Origin: a bacterium
Lineage (GTDB): Bacteria; Bacteroidota; Ignavibacteria; Kapaibacteriales; UBA2268
Direction of reading: 5' to 3'
NCBI GenBank assembly: GCA_030426865.1
Contig: JAUHXN010000215.1
Location: 1-5,287, forward strand
DNA: 5,287 nt
Under the pieces are notes generated by a model. That model was not told the DNA's origin and searched no databases. It saw only the letters and a list, made by a program, of their open reading frames with translations. Below are positions 4,775 to 5,287 of the stretch, piece after piece. Each line of letters starts with the position of its first letter. Positions within the stretch are counted from its first letter, which is position 1. Made by a program: the position numbers and the translations under genes.

Positions 4775-5287
4775 ATGACTCAAATGCAAGAAATTCAAGT
4801 TTACAAACCACAACATCATATTCGAATAGTAACTGCTGCTTCTTTATTCGACGGTCACGACGTCGCTATCAACATAATGCGAAGAATATTACAATCTACT
4901 GGAGCAGAAGTTATTCACCTAGGACACAACCGAAGTGTGGCTGAAATAGTTGATTGCGCTATACAGGAAGATGCCCAAGGGATTGCTTTAACTTCTTATC
5001 AAGGCGGACATACAGAATACTTAAAATATATGTATGACCTCATCAAAGAAAGAGGAGCAAATATAAAAATATATGCCGGTGGTGGTGGTACCATACTTCC
5101 TGAGGAGATTGAAGAGCTTCAAGCTTATGGTATAGACCGAGTTTATTCTCCTGATGATGGACGGTCGATGGGTCTTCAAGGGATGATTAATGATGTCATC
5201 AAAGGTTGTGATTTTTCGACTTTAAAATCTAAAAGCGATAATGCTGAAAAGATTATCAATGAATCATTAGAACATCTTAATCCTACT
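4775..5287 (+). CDS. icmF: Fused isobutyryl-CoA mutase, N-terminal B12-binding part (partial)
   Basis: The frame is open from the ATG at 4775 to the window edge, giving 171 residues. They match the N-terminal cobalamin-binding domain of IcmF. Visible signatures are SLFDGHDVAINIMRRIL (23-39), with His28 expected as the lower axial cobalt ligand, then GAEVIHLGHNRS (43-54), SYQGGH (74-79), the glycine run GGGG (102-105) and YSPDDGRSMGLQGM (124-137). The DxHxxG motif of stand-alone methylmalonyl-CoA mutases reads DGHDVA here, the IcmF form as I recall it. In the known family this domain is followed by a MeaI-like GTPase chaperone and a TIM-barrel substrate domain, about 1,090 residues in all; those parts lie beyond the window. 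The enzyme interconverts isobutyryl-CoA and n-butyryl-CoA using adenosylcobalamin. No Shine-Dalgarno site precedes the ATG; the leader is A-rich. A separate small mutase subunit is the main alternative, judged less likely because the DGHDxxINIMRR and MGLQGM forms are IcmF-like. Confidence 0.9.
   Translation, partial: MTQMQEIQVYKPQHHIRIVTAASLFDGHDVAINIMRRILQSTGAEVIHLGHNRSVAEIVDCAIQEDAQGIALTSYQGGHTEYLKYMYDLIKERGANIKIYAGGGGTILPEEIEELQAYGIDRVYSPDDGRSMGLQGMINDVIKGCDFSTLKSKSDNAEKIINESLEHLNPT

Overview
The window is AT-rich bacterial DNA. It most resembles a Bacteroidota (FCB-group) genome. The short 3-hydroxybutyryl-CoA dehydrogenase, the fused-mutase B12 domain, the secreted Lcl/DUF1566-type proteins and the GTCATTGCGAG-type intergenic repeats all fit that group, but no single marker proves it. 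The good Shine-Dalgarno sites and E. coli-like promoter candidates are less typical of mainstream Bacteroidota, so a related lineage (Chlorobi/Ignavibacteria-like) is possible.

Layout. Positions 1-1117 (+) hold the tail of an unidentified gene, then hbd, closed by a strong Rho-independent terminator. A short repeat-rich gap follows. Positions 1187-3692 (-) hold three exported-protein genes read right to left: a small putative lipoprotein (3212-3625) and two secreted paralogues (2180-3055 and 1254-2006). Each is followed by a copy of one terminator family. Positions 3693-3974 carry no gene, only a palindromic REP/MITE-like repeat. Positions 3975-4610 (-) encode a putative small outer-membrane beta-barrel. 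A 164-bp divergent promoter region then leads to the start of icmF (+), which runs off the right edge.

How the genes relate. The two outer genes are central-metabolic and linked. IcmF interconverts isobutyryl-CoA and butyryl-CoA, and Hbd acts one stage further on in butyryl-CoA oxidation. The minus-strand genes between them are cell-envelope or secreted proteins with no visible metabolic link. The most notable structure is the secreted paralogue pair. About 510 bp (upstream terminator, leader, signal peptide and N-terminal domain) is nearly identical in the two copies. The C-terminal Lcl-like domains then diverge abruptly and differ in length. This looks like a constant-front, variable-end surface-protein module made by duplication plus recombination or gene conversion. 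I see no CRISPR array, tRNA, rRNA, transposase or reverse transcriptase.
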